DNA of 64,000 nt from Solenopsis invicta. Its lineage: Eukaryota; Arthropoda; Insecta; Hymenoptera; Formicidae. The translations under genes were made by a program, and so were the position numbers. Position 1 is the stretch's first letter. Each line of letters begins with the position of its first letter. Below, in pieces: positions 38,901-49,500 of the stretch. Below the pieces are notes generated by a model. It had not been told where the DNA came from. It made no database searches and worked only from the letters and a program-made list of their open reading frames with translations. The DNA is taken from NCBI RefSeq assembly GCF_016802725.1, contig NC_052667.1:6290501-6354500 (forward strand), in the 5' to 3' direction.

Positions 38901-38918
38901 GACGATAATTCGTGCTAG
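24506..38918 (+). CDS. cue: Cueball: LDL-receptor YWTD / EGF transmembrane protein
   Basis: Seven coding exons: 24506..24584, 32677..32916, 34336..34525, 35295..35894, 36440..36748, 37031..37283, 38814..38918. They total 1776 nt (591 aa) and every junction keeps frame. Residues 1-22 form a signal peptide (MISAEMRYLLPTLLLVVATT). A WD joint is rebuilt across the first splice, then YWTD/LDLR class B repeats follow to about residue 345 (motifs LFWVDP, IYWTNSN, LYWIDD, IYWSDS). Cys-rich EGF-like modules run to about 450 (CRCKEGFTG, CKCMGTFSGARC). A membrane span lies near 488-512 (LLLPIFVAFTALFLLMIAIL), then a basic stop-transfer and a conserved tail (QCEITIENCCNMNICET, then PCFEPKL). This order and the tail match fly Cueball. 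Fly work links it to germ-line development and blood-cell immunity. Exon 1 is 8.1 kb from exon 2 and is supported by the signal peptide and GTAAGT donor. Confidence 0.94.
25802..26041. repeat. Dispersed inverted-repeat element, family A, copy 3
   Basis: CACGTGGAAAGAAGAATTTT at the left, GATAAAATTGTTCTTTTCGT at the right. Its interior matches copy 5 (CTTGGGCGTC, ATTTTGTTG, TGATCTGTATCTGGCT). Confidence 0.7.
26169..26232. repeat. Compound microsatellite (TA)n(GA)n
   Basis: About 13 TA units run directly into about 19 GA units in cueball intron 1. Confidence 0.95.
26515..26546. repeat. (CT)n microsatellite
   Basis: CT dinucleotide run with one interruption in cueball intron 1. Confidence 0.9.
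26677..26729. repeat. (TA)n microsatellite
   Basis: About 26 uninterrupted TA units in cueball intron 1. Confidence 0.95.
26856..27010. repeat. Dispersed repeat, family B, copy 1
   Basis: CACTGAGAAAAAAATTATTA start, with an internal AAATTGAAGAAATTTAATTT segment that occurs inverted in a related copy near 53343-53500. AT-rich, no coding capacity. Ends are approximate. Confidence 0.4.
27647..28544. mobile_element. 898-bp non-autonomous DNA element with inverted ends
   Basis: The left end TAGGGTAAAGTCGGTATATA continues into CGCCGC. The right end is its inverted counterpart (GCGGCGTAAATACCGACTTT, then ACCCTA). That gives terminal repeats of about 26 bases with one mismatch. A second GCGGCGTACAT lies just inside the right end. 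The interior is AT-rich and has no transposase frame. A broken relative is found at 16200-16880. Confidence 0.8.
29263..29482. repeat. Dispersed inverted-repeat element, family A, copy 4
   Basis: Begins CACGGAAAGAATGTTTTTAC, has ATATCTAAAAACCTAGTTGG and ATAATTATTTTGATGG inside, and a right end ATACTTTTCGTATAC. More diverged than copies 3 and 5. Confidence 0.55.
30664..31153. mobile_element. Long-TIR element (TTCTCAGAATTTTT family), copy 1
   Basis: Left end GATGAAAATTTTTCTCAGAA and right end (inverted) GAAAATATTTCTCAGAATTT extend to roughly 60-base imperfect terminal repeats that include an ACACTTCAGAAAAT-like segment. The interior contains many more copies of the CTCAGAATTTT motif in both orientations. 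It is related to 55732-56119. No coding capacity. Confidence 0.65.
32917..34335 (+). other. cueball intron 2
   Basis: AT-rich intron. It contains a 391-bp inverted-repeat element (33131-33521) and a (TTTA)n-like low-complexity run at about 33595-33690. No exon seen; the open frame at about 34007-34276 has no family resemblance. Confidence 0.7.
33131..33521. mobile_element. 391-bp element with inverted ends
   Basis: Left end TAGGGTAGACCGAGGCGAAT continues CGAATTAT. The right end is the inverted ATTCGATTCACCTCGGTCCC followed by TATTA. Terminal repeats are about 25 bases with few mismatches. The terminal TAGGG is shared with the 898-bp element, which may indicate a common mobilising enzyme. No coding capacity. 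Confidence 0.7.
34526..35294 (+). other. cueball intron 3
   Basis: AT-rich, with donor GTGTGC and acceptor TTCTTTAG. No element or gene recognised. Confidence 0.75.
35895..36439 (+). other. cueball intron 4
   Basis: Donor GTGAGT, acceptor CCTTACAG. A repeat-like segment at about 36020-36187 (GATTCAACGAAATTTTATT and the inverted AGTTCAACAACATTTTTTTC) resembles one near 29956-30143 and is probably an old MITE. Confidence 0.6.
37284..38813 (+). other. cueball intron 6, with in-frame stop if retained
   Basis: Begins GTGAGT directly after the ICET codons and ends TTTTACAG before the last exon. If the intron is not removed, the protein ends VSDMSSK seven residues later. No other feature found. 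Confidence 0.75.
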
Positions 38919-41488
38919 CACATGCTACTCCCGTGTCATCGCATGAAATGGCGAAAACTCTGCACGAGCTCTGCCCCGCGTCGGAGACTGAGATCGTATT
39001 TGAGCGGGACCGCTCCTGCGTCTGTACATAGTACCGCGGCGAACTTTAGTATTGTTGTTAAGTTTGAAAACATCCGCATTGACGGAATGCGCCATGGAGC
39101 GCTATATCGACGACGATTTCACTTCATCGTGGAAAAGGAAGCCAAAGGTCTTTTTAGAAAGTCCTATTTCTTAATACGTCATACACATTAGGGCTGTGTT
39201 TTAGAGCCATTTCTTTCACTTAGTAGTCATTAAATTAATCATTTGACGTTGTTAGATATTTGTTTCAGGCATTGTAAAGCTCGACTTTACGCGTTTCTCT
39301 AAATTTGCCGAACGCAATCCCTCTTGTGCGCAAGCAACGCTAAAAGTTTGTAAATAATAACGCGAGATGTTAATATAATTCGAAGATACAAATATTTCTG
39401 ATTGTATTGTCGAATTGTATCTCTCTTTTAAACCTTCGTGAGCGTTATGTAAGAACTGAATTCATTTCTTTGAACAATGTCGGAAAAGGTTTCAAATTTA
39501 ATAATTTATGTAACTGTTGATAAAAATGGAATTTTGAACTTGCGAGACTGTATTGTCAAACATAGAAGAGATACAACGACACTGGGATCGGCATTTGAAA
39601 CAAGCGAGCGAAGGAAAATGCGCACGCAGTTTAGAAATAATTTTTTCACAAGCTAAATATCTGCCATACAACGATCTGCCATACAACGTAATTTCTAATA
39701 CGAAAAGTTCTACAACATTTCTCTATATTTTCATATTTTATTTTCATTCATTTCTCTTGCATCATTTAGAAGATCAGCACTCAAATGTGTGCAAACTGGA
39801 GAGAAAGAGAGGGGGGGATAAGAAAAAAGCAGGTATCGCAGTCACAAGGAGTGCGCAAAAGTTGCCTTAAGCGATAATTCTAATCGTTGCTCAAAGTACC
39901 ACCGAGTACATTCCTGAAAGAAATTTTAGATTGCGATATGGCGTCGCGGAGATAAGCGACTCACTTACAACGCTTTTCGACTGTGCTGTAACACTGTAAA
40001 GTCGTCCGTTTCGACAGGCTTGACTATACATAATTATGTCAGTAATTTCATTGCGTCAAATCATAATTCAATAATTAACTCTATTCGCCATTCTTTGAGT
40101 TTACATATCGTGGGAATATTGTCGCGCAAAAGCTTTAAATCTCGATTCGAGAAGCGCCTCTCTCCAACTCCATTTCTCTGTTAATCCAGTTAAGTGAATT
40201 AATTCATTTCACAATTTCGTAACCACGTTCAACCATTGAGCATTCTTTATCATACTGTGAGTACAACATACGCGTGTATGTATATACGTGTATATACATC
40301 TAACATTTGTGCATATGCGAATGAGCCAACCCGAGTTGAATCGTGCTTTCTAAGATCCTCTAACGTGAATTTGCACCGCTGCTGGATATTATTATAATTC
40401 AACTCGGGAATTGTTATCACTGATATAAATTCATAGTAGTTATATGAAAATTTATGTCGCATTGTCTAGGCAACTAAATATACATATAGTACGCGTATAC
40501 ATATATTACATTACGAGGTGTATATTAGATGAAAATAGAAAAAAGTTCAAAGAGTCACAATACATGTAAACGATCCTCACTTGAATACTGGATGTTCCCA
40601 GTGATAAAGTACACTGCAGATCTATGAAACTTTGCCAAAAGTTTCTGATAATTTCAATATTTGTGCATAAATAAAATCCGTGATTCTTAGTATCTAATTT
40701 CGAGGATCATCAATTTTTGTATGGTATCGTTTGAAGATATCTGTAGCATTCATTACAGAACAATACTCCGTTTACTTGATTTCTAAAAACTTTTGTTCTG
40801 TATCGATATACGCAACGCAGAGCCAACTTTTAAGTCTTCTTCTTTTCTTCCAATTTTATACCGTCGCAAGAGCGAACAATAGTTATTGATTTTTGTTTTA
40901 TATCACGTGCAGCTATAATGGTAATAGTGCACGTGTAAAGTCAAATACGAGGCGAATGGTGCACTTGTATAATAAAATTTATTTTATTTTGATTCTCCCA
41001 TTTTTAAGGAGGATGATCGCAAATTTTAATCTTTTCATCCATATTTTTGTGCCGCAATACATAGCAGTTATGTGAAACGTACAATCCGTTACGTACACCA
41101 AAGTTGTTTTTTGTAATGATAGCACGAAACAGAGTACAATATTATTGGTTTGCAGAAATTATATCGCACACCGCGAGTTAAGACACGATTAGACCTTTTA
41201 CGACGTTGTACGTGGAAACTTCAGAAAATATGTTATTTTTTATTCCAATCACGTTAAAAAGCAAACCAATGATTACTATATTGTTCATTTAATTGTTTAT
41301 TTATAGGATTTATGTAATTCTTATAATACGGAATAATGTTCCTGTCGTTGTGACAACAAATTATTCGCAGTACATGACGATGCTTTCTGTTCCTGTATAC
41401 GATAGATGCTACTTAAAAAAATTTCACCCTTGCTTTTAAATCTATACTATATAATTTTGTACTAAAGATTTGCGACATTTGCCGAATA

Positions 41489-41519
<31 letters not shown>

Positions 41520-42692
41520 CATACACATTTATAAATATAAAAAATATATATATATATGAAAGTTGCGCGATTGACGTATCGATATTGTACTTGGAAGATA
41601 GCCCTCTCCCACACACTCATCCCCAGAGATGGGATAGTGGATTTATGGTGAAAGGTTTATATTCCTGAAAATATGTAAAAATCATGATGATGTATAATAT
41701 GCAATATTTCTCTATACAATTTTATGTTACCGTACTTGGAATGATGAAATGTGTTTATATGTATGTAGTATTTTTTCGAATTAATTGAATGCAGAAAGTA
41801 ATCTGTTATCCTGAATATAATATAGTGATATTCAGAATGCTTAATACTCGATCTCTATTATCTTAAATATTACATATTCTTTCTGCATAGATATTCGACA
41901 ATTTACTGCATTTATTTTAAATTACGTACTTAAACTTGGTATGGGTTAAATCGTACTTAAATTGTAATTGAACAATTAGGTTCTTTTAAAGCAATTTTAC
42001 TTAATGTAACTTTAAATGTAACATATTGCATATTTTGCATCCCTTTACAGTGGTTATAATACTGGTTGCTATTGTATACAGATTAAAGTGAAATAAAATG
42101 TATTATCTCTTATTATTGTTTTGTCATTATTATATATATTCTATTGTATTAATTCCAGAATAGTCACATAAGTTATTTTGCGTAAGCGAAAAAAGTAAGG
42201 AGAAATGAAAAAAAAAATGGTACGGATTCTCCCTCAGTAATAAGGACTATTGACGAATGCTCAAGTATAAAAAAAACATCCCGGGTAACTATTTCTAAGT
42301 TAAGAACAGTAAATTTGAATTATAATTTAAATATATGTATATTTTTGTTTAAAATAACTTATTTTATACACTAATTAACTTTAATGTAGACATTTCTATG
42401 AAATAGGTAAATGTCTGTTTTATGTATTGGGTATTACTATAGAAGAGCTTTTCTTTTTAATTGATTAATCATTGAGAATTGATTTTTTTTTTAAAGAAAA
42501 TTCCAAAAAGAAAACAAATTTTTTTGTTCGATGGAATATCCCCTTAAAGCGTGTAAACTAATGGAGTCTAATATGGAATTCTGTAGGAGCACAGGAGGCG
42601 TATCAGATCCTAACAAAGGCCGATCTGAATTAGGCTTAATATTAACGCTTTGAAAGCGAGCAAAACAATCGAGCGTTCGTCCTTATAGTAAA
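38919..42692. other. cueball 3' UTR and intergenic DNA
   Basis: The part after the cueball stop is presumably 3' UTR; its end was not fixed. Short open frames at 38922-39191 and 39553-39870 follow immediately but have no support. There is a (TA)n run at 41494-41519. A low-complexity run with GTATATACGTGTATATACAT lies near 40280. Confidence 0.6.
41494..41519. repeat. (TA)n microsatellite
   Basis: About 12 TA units in the intergenic DNA after cueball. Confidence 0.9.
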
Positions 42693-44711
42693 ATGGCATC
42701 CGCGTCTTTGAAGGGCACTCGCAAGACGTATAGCTTCGAGGAGCGGAAGATCCTGATATCACTGATAAACAAGCACGAGATCGTTCAGGATAGGAAATCG
42801 GATCCGATCTCTATATGCAAACGGAAGTCGGCGTGGTCGCGAATCGCCGAGGAGTACAACTCGATGGTAGGATCCCGGGGCGCGCGTTCCGCCGTGCAGC
42901 TCAGGCGTTGCTGGGAGAATATGAAGGCTTGTAAGCGCAATCGCGAGGAAAGAAAGTTACGGTAATTCAGCATTATGAAGCAATTGTTCTCGGCATTATG
43001 AAGCAATTAATCGAGCTTGGCATTTAACAGAATTTAATAGATATAATCTGATGAAGCTCGCATCTTGAGTTTTGCTTATAGAACTAGAAAACGATTAGAG
43101 AGTAGAAAGGAATATATCGAATAAAATTTTGTTTGCGAGAAATCTGCTTCAATTTTGCCCAGAAATTTGCTAGCAAGTGATTCGCTTCTTTAGCGCGAAA
43201 AATTTATGTGAAGAAAAAAATTCTGGTAGAATAATAAGTATTTGCGTATTTTGATCTTGTCTTCTAGTGACAATATGAAGGCGATTTGTCAATTAACAAA
43301 AGACGCGAGGAGTCAGCATTGGGAAGGCAGAAATTGTGATCAGAATGTGCTGGAAGCGTCAGTATCTACTAGAAGTACTGGTTTGCCACCTAATGTAGTA
43401 TTTGAGCCAAAGGATTCAGAGCCATTCACATTGCAAAGTGTTTGCATTACCGGATATCAAAATCCAAACTGCCTGAAGAAAGATGTAAATAGTTGCGAAG
43501 ATTCAAATTGTAAATCAATTCTTTCTAACGTCTCCTACTTAGCATAGTAATTTTTTAAAATGGAGAAAATTTATTTTTTTCATATGAATATATGAAATAA
43601 TAAACAATAATTATAAATGTCAATGAAAGAAAAACGTGAGAAATATTTTTATAAATTACATAATTTTTAATTTGCATGTGACATTTTTCAATAACACATT
43701 TCAACAAAAAGTGACTTCTCTTTTTTAATAGCAAGGTGAAACTAGTTATTTTCTACAGTTTTTAAAAATTATGTTTGAATTTTGGCTACCTTGAAGAGTC
43801 AGAAATATATTGAGATTTTTCATGTATAATACCCTATATTTAAACTAAATCAAATATCTTGTTAACTATAGTCGACACAAAAAATTTTTTTTGAGGGATG
43901 AAAAAACCTAACAACATATTTAATTTTGATTACAATAAAACTTTTTCAGCTCGTCTATATCGTAATTATAATATGACAAAGTATATAAAATAATCTTTTT
44001 TTTATCATTTTAATTAAAAATTCCAGAAGGCTATAAAAAATGACTAGTTCTGATGTTACTTTTTCGTTGAACTGTGTAATTAATTTATTATTATACTTAT
44101 TCGATTGGGATTCGTTTATAATTGTATTAGAAATTGACAGAAACATTTTGGAAATATAATAATTATAAAAATATTTAATGTTTAACATTATTATAAATGG
44201 AGGGATGATACTTTGCAATTTCACGAGAGTAATAAAAATTTCAAGTAATCGAATCTGGCTTTACGCAGTTGGCGGTGCATTGGAGCAAATGATCGCTGAT
44301 AAAGAGAAATGCGACACAATTGCATCGTCCCCCGATGCGATAAAAGACTATTATGAGAAGAAACGATTGGTGATGAAAAGAAACGCGGACTCTCCTACGA
44401 TTGATCAGTCGGCGGACAACGGTCTTGAGAAAATCACGCGCCGAGAGAGCCACGCCAATCCAGGATCAAGTGCCCTGTATACTTTGATCTCGCCTCGCAT
44501 TGTGCAAGAACATAATCACAAGAGGAAATCCGCACGGGAGGAAGAGCTGCACGTACTAGCGCTTTCGGAGGCACGAATGAAGGTCGATATCGCTGCCATG
44601 TTGAAAGAGGAAGCGAGGGTCAAACTGGAGGAAGCTCATTATCGCAAGGAGGAAGCCAGGCTCCGAATGCTGCTCTTTACTTACAAACTGGATAGGATCA
44701 AAGACGAATGA
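42693..44711 (+). CDS. Myb/SANT-like DNA-binding domain protein with C-terminal coiled coil
   Basis: Exon 1 is 42693..42961. Residues 1-90 hold a Myb/SANT-like trihelix: a YSFEERKILISLINKHE start, WSRIAEEYNSM in the middle, then RRCWENMKACKRNREERK. A phase-2 GTAATT donor joins cleanly to an exon at 43268 (TCTTCTAG acceptor), which stays open to a stop at 43545 and would give a 182-aa product. A C-terminal exon runs 44269..44711. It starts GGALEQMIADKEKC and ends with a Glu/Arg/Lys-rich helix (EEARVKLEEAHYRKEEARLR) and TGA, a tail typical of such proteins. It needs a phase-1 donor upstream. Candidates are 43509 (GTAAAT) in the middle exon or 42930 (GTAAGC) in exon 1; neither can be chosen from sequence. 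Proteins of this class bind DNA in the nucleus through the N-terminal domain; the target is unknown. Confidence 0.68.
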
Positions 44712-46518
44712 AGAAACTTGAGGGATAATTTTGTTGGAATGGGACGCGTTGTCGTAAGTCCATTATTTTTTTTTTTTTTCTATTTTTGTTGCCCTGATCC
44801 GATGCATTGGTGCCGATGCTGGCGCTCGTAAGCAAGATATGGATCGGTTATGTACAATATAAGATACATAAACGCAGCTACGTCTGTATAATACTAATTT
44901 ATTTCTCATAAATGTAAAATTAGGATATCATAATAAATATGTGAACCTTCTGATGATCTTTTACTTGCTAGTAATTAATAATTGTTACGTTATGTGATAT
45001 TATTTGGCTTGTGAATGAACGTTGCGACTTTTGACGAATGCATACGCGACGGAGAGCTGACAAAATTATGAGAATAATATAAAAGAAAAACATTTCGATG
45101 TTTACGTTATTCGTATTCCTTGTGTGTCTGGATCAGTCATTTTTGTTGTTAAAATATAAGAGCATAGAGAACTCGTTTATTCCAAATAAAAAAAAAAAAA
45201 AAATTTAAGTTGAGCTTTATTCAGATATAGCTGGATTTTCGTGCTATTTTTTGTGTGCTTTTATATACATTTTCAAGTTTGTCAAACTGCACGCCAAATA
45301 AATTTCTAGTCTTAAAACACAGTTCTAAGAAATTTAAAGATTAGTTCATGAAAAGAACAATTTTGTTTAAATACGTATCTGAAAATAATTATGTTGATTA
45401 TTTAAAAAATTGTACAAGATGCTTAATTTGGCTGCTGGAATGTCGAAACTGTTGCAGCAACATTATCATTCTTGGGCGTCCTAGATAATTATTTTGTTCT
45501 CTCAACATGAAATTATTTTCTGATTTGTATCTAGCTAAATTTTTTTTGCTGCAATAAAATTGTTCTTTCCGTGTAATCGCAATATTAAATTGATAATAAT
45601 AATAACGCTTACAAGTCTCTTACTCTCCGTCAAATAGTGTAAAGAATTTGTTGCGGAAAATAATATCTCAACCAGGGATTGAACTGAAACCTTCTAATTT
45701 TCTAAAACGGGTGTCTTACAAGAAAACCTTGCAAACTGTCAAATTCTGATTTTAATGAAACTTTGTCTACATGTAGTTTCATAAATAGATAGATTTAGAA
45801 AATATTAGTTACAATTATAAAACATTTTTAATCTGTTTTAATCACACAAGAAATATTAGTACAAAGATCTAGCTATAACCAAATAAGATTCTTTAATTAA
45901 ATGTTTCTTATTGATCTACATTCTTCTATTATTATTTTAAAAAAACCGTAAAAAATGAAAAGTGGATTTTGTAAGAAACATACAATGAGTTTTTTATTTT
46001 GTCTTATTATCATTAAAATTAAATGTATTACGAGTTTTCTTTGCGTCTTATTGTTAAAATACTCTTGTTTATTTGAAACTTAAATTTCTACATTATTATA
46101 TATTAAATGCAGTCATTTTTGGAATGTCGTTTGAGAGAAACAGTAGATGCTAATTCTGAAGCATCTTTAGGAAATATTTTTATAAAACGATATCCTTAGC
46201 TTCTCCATTATTAGTAATAATATTATATATAAACGTAGATTCTAATTTAATCTTTTCTCAACGATATAATAAAAATCGTTATAATAAAATTCGATTCGGA
46301 ATCTCTGAAGGATCATTGATAAATGCTTCGACAGTCGTTAGCAGGTGGATTGGCAGTGGATTATTGACTAGTGACAGAATAGATTGTATCGGATGTTGAT
46401 TTGTCACGGATTTGTTGTCGTTAGTCGGTTTCGTGTACTCTCATTAAAGTAAATAAATAGAGCAGGAATCGTTCGTGTTTATGCAATTTCAGGATCGATC
46501 TCTTTACGTATTTCTTCT
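44712..46518. other. Intergenic DNA between two convergent genes
   Basis: Carries the 3' ends of the Myb/SANT-like gene (plus) and the PAN-ZP gene (minus). It contains family A copy 5 (45347-45574) and A- and T-runs. No gene seen. Confidence 0.65.
45347..45574. repeat. Dispersed inverted-repeat element, family A, copy 5
   Basis: Left end CATGAAAAGAACAATTTTGT, right end CAATAAAATTGTTCTTTCCG followed by TG. The inverted ends are well kept. The interior shares CTTGGGCGTCCTAGATAATT and TGATTTGTATCTAGCT with copy 3. Confidence 0.7.
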
Positions 46519-49500
46519 TCACATAAGATGAAAATTGTCGCTGAGAGCCGATTTCGGGGCATTCGAGCAAGGAGTGACCTCGAAAAGCGAGGGATCGGTA
46601 TAGATCGGCTCGCTCGGATCGAAACCGCCACGTCGGCCGGCGGATAAACCCACCGCACCCTCCAAAGCGGTGGACGACGAGGCGAGGCGTTGGCTGATGG
46701 CGTTGCTCATGGATCTCGAGATTGATCTAAACATTATCATCTGTTACGATCTCCATCGCAAATTAAGGCTTTATATGTACTTAAACACTGAAAACAAATT
46801 TGTTAAAAAAGTAAAATGTTTAGTCCGATATGTGCAACTAAATATTGAGTTGGTTGAATTAAGTCTTGGTTAAAAAATTTGAATAAATTATACCTTCTTG
46901 TGCAACTAAATAATTGTTGTATCGATTCGAATCGAATGTTTAGTTGATTGTATCCAACTAAATATTTTAGTTTTTTAACAAATTTTTTTCCTTAGAGTGT
47001 ATGATTATGAATATAATTAAAAGTAAAATAATGTAATAATATATTTTTCCGTTATTCTAATGTAAAATATTTTTTCTTCGTGATTTCGAATTACATAGTT
47101 CGTTTGAACACTTACGTTGCCTGAAACGGTTTCTGAAGACCTGCCCTCATAAAAGAAAAGTTGTTGACTCGGCTGCTGTAAGGCTCGTCGGAATGACTGC
47201 TGCGATTGCAAGTTTTATCGAGTCTACGATTTTTCATGATCACGGAATAAACGTATTTCCTGAAAGAATGAATCACTTAAAATTCGCATAATAAGTTGAA
47301 AAGATAAGATGTAGAAGGAACTTACTATCTACATCATTAGATAACAATACTGTAGAGATATGCGAATTATTCGAATCGGGTAATTTGATTCGAATTATTA
47401 GAAAGTTTCGAATACGAATTCGAGTTATTCAAAAAGAATTTAAGAATTTCAAATACGAATCGCATACACTAACAATCTCATAAAATCATATTTAAAGTTC
47501 CTTTATATCAAGATTATTTTTTTTACATAAGAATATTTTTTATCATCCATATATAAAAATTTAACTTGCTCCTCAATGATTATGTCGTTAATTAAAAGTT
47601 ACGTTTCAACAAGTCTTTTGCGATTCTTTGCAAAATTTTGTTGATTCGGTTTGATTCAGATTCGAACAAAGAAATATAATAAAATTCGATTCGATTTGAT
47701 TCAGCGTCCAGAAACCTTGACTTGCACATCTTTAACTTATGAAATATTTATGGATAAATTTATTCTTATTGGAACGTGTTCTTAAATTGCAAGGTGCGAA
47801 TGAGAAACAAATGTTCAGATGTAAAGTACAAGTTTTACCGGTAAACGAGCATAGATAAGAGAACAACGGAGGCTAAGAGCACGACGAGAATGCCCACTGC
47901 AGTCACCAAGCCGTAGTATTCGTTTTGCGTTATACAAATATTTTCCAAGATCTTAGTTTGCTTCTCGACACGGGTGTCTTCCTCAATATCCATTCTCGAG
48001 TCGAGAACCTATCAAAATACAGATAATATTATCGGTATGGAGATGGCATCTTTCCATTTCTTCGAAGTGGAAAGCGATCGTGTGATACCTCTATCATTTC
48101 CCTGACGTGCTCTTCCTCCTCTTCGTTATCCAACTCATCGTTCGCAGCGTCGGTTGCGTTGAAGATTGTCGTCGACGCGTTGCTGGAGTCACCGTCGATC
48201 ACCGTTATCGGCGATGCCTCGTCCTCGTTCGCCACCGTGTCGTTATTTACGTCCCTTCGCCGTCTGCCGAAGGACGGCTCGCTTCTGCCGGTACCACCGG
48301 AGCAATACGCCGGCTGGCAGCCATCGCGACACGTTCGTACATTCGCCTCGAACACCAGGAAATTTGATTCGGGTATTTTGAAAGCGTTGAAGCGAGCTTC
48401 GAGGCTGTCGCCGTCGCGCAAACGATCCAAACCCGGAAACACGTAGTTGTCCACCGGACAGCTGCGGAAATTTCCGTTTCAATTACGCGGGTTACGTTAC
48501 GTCCGATACGTAAATTGTGACTTGCGAATATAATTTAATTTATCTAATTATTATGTAAGCATATAAAAAAAGTAAAGATATTTTTTCTATGTTTGAAATA
48601 TTTTTGTATATAAAAAAGATTAACAGTATCTTGAAATTCTGATTAGAAGTCATGAAAATATTTTTCATTCTTTAAAAAAAGCTTTTTTCTTATTTTGATA
48701 TTTTATTTTTTAGCCATGCTATGAAGAATTTAAATACAGAGTTTTGAAAAGATTCCAAATTTTCTTTTAAAGTCACATGATTCGTATTTTATGGCTATCA
48801 ATACACAGTGGAATTTATTGTAATAGATTTCGTTAAATACACACACACATCCATATACATCTTTAATATATTTATATATATAACACAGATTATAAAATAT
48901 AATTATACAACTTTTATACACTTAGCTAAATTTATCATGATATGCACATTGATAGCCGTGAACTACAAATTATAAGTATACAGACTTTTGATCAGAATTT
49001 TAACATAACGTTAACATTTTTAGTCTGTTCGAAAATGGGTTTGGTTATTAAGAGAATAAATAATGCAGTTGGCAAAAGTGAAAATTACTGCGCGTTGCGT
49101 TTTTTTTCCACCAGTAGATTTCTCTAAAAATTATTGATCAAGAAACGGTAGTCTCGCGCAGCGAAAGAAACTCCGCATTACCTGCACGCCGTCTCTGTTA
49201 AATGCCTCACTCGGGTTGTTGACCGCGCACGGTCACGTGACATAGGCGGCACGCCGCGCGACGTCTGGGCCAGCCTCCCCACTCTTCTTGCTCGCTCGTT
49301 CATTCAACTCGCCCGAGGCGCACGTGACCGACGGACTGCACGTGCACCTCGAGTTGAATGCCCAAGCGACCGAGGAGAGTGGGGAGGCTCACCCAGACGT
49401 CGCGCGGCGTGCCGCCTATGTCACGTGACCGTGCGCGGTCAACAACCCGAGTGAGGCATTTAACAGAGACGGTGTGCAGGTAATGCGGAGTTTCTTTCGC

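Larger units (their letters stand above)
46519..48008 (-). other. PAN-ZP protein: membrane span and cytoplasmic tail exons
   Basis: Exon 48008..47839 holds the single membrane helix (GLVTAVGILVVLLASVVLLS). Exon 47199..47116 encodes a Ser-rich juxtamembrane piece (RSHSDEPYSSRVNNFSFMRA). Exon 46726..46519 encodes the end, with FDPSEPIYTDPSLFE and a TAA stop after NFHLM. The last intron is in phase 2. The tail has no catalytic motif. Confidence 0.85.

Noticed and set aside
38922..39191. Possible small gene right after cueball
   Set aside because: No recognisable domain, no splice partners, and it falls where the cueball 3' UTR is expected.
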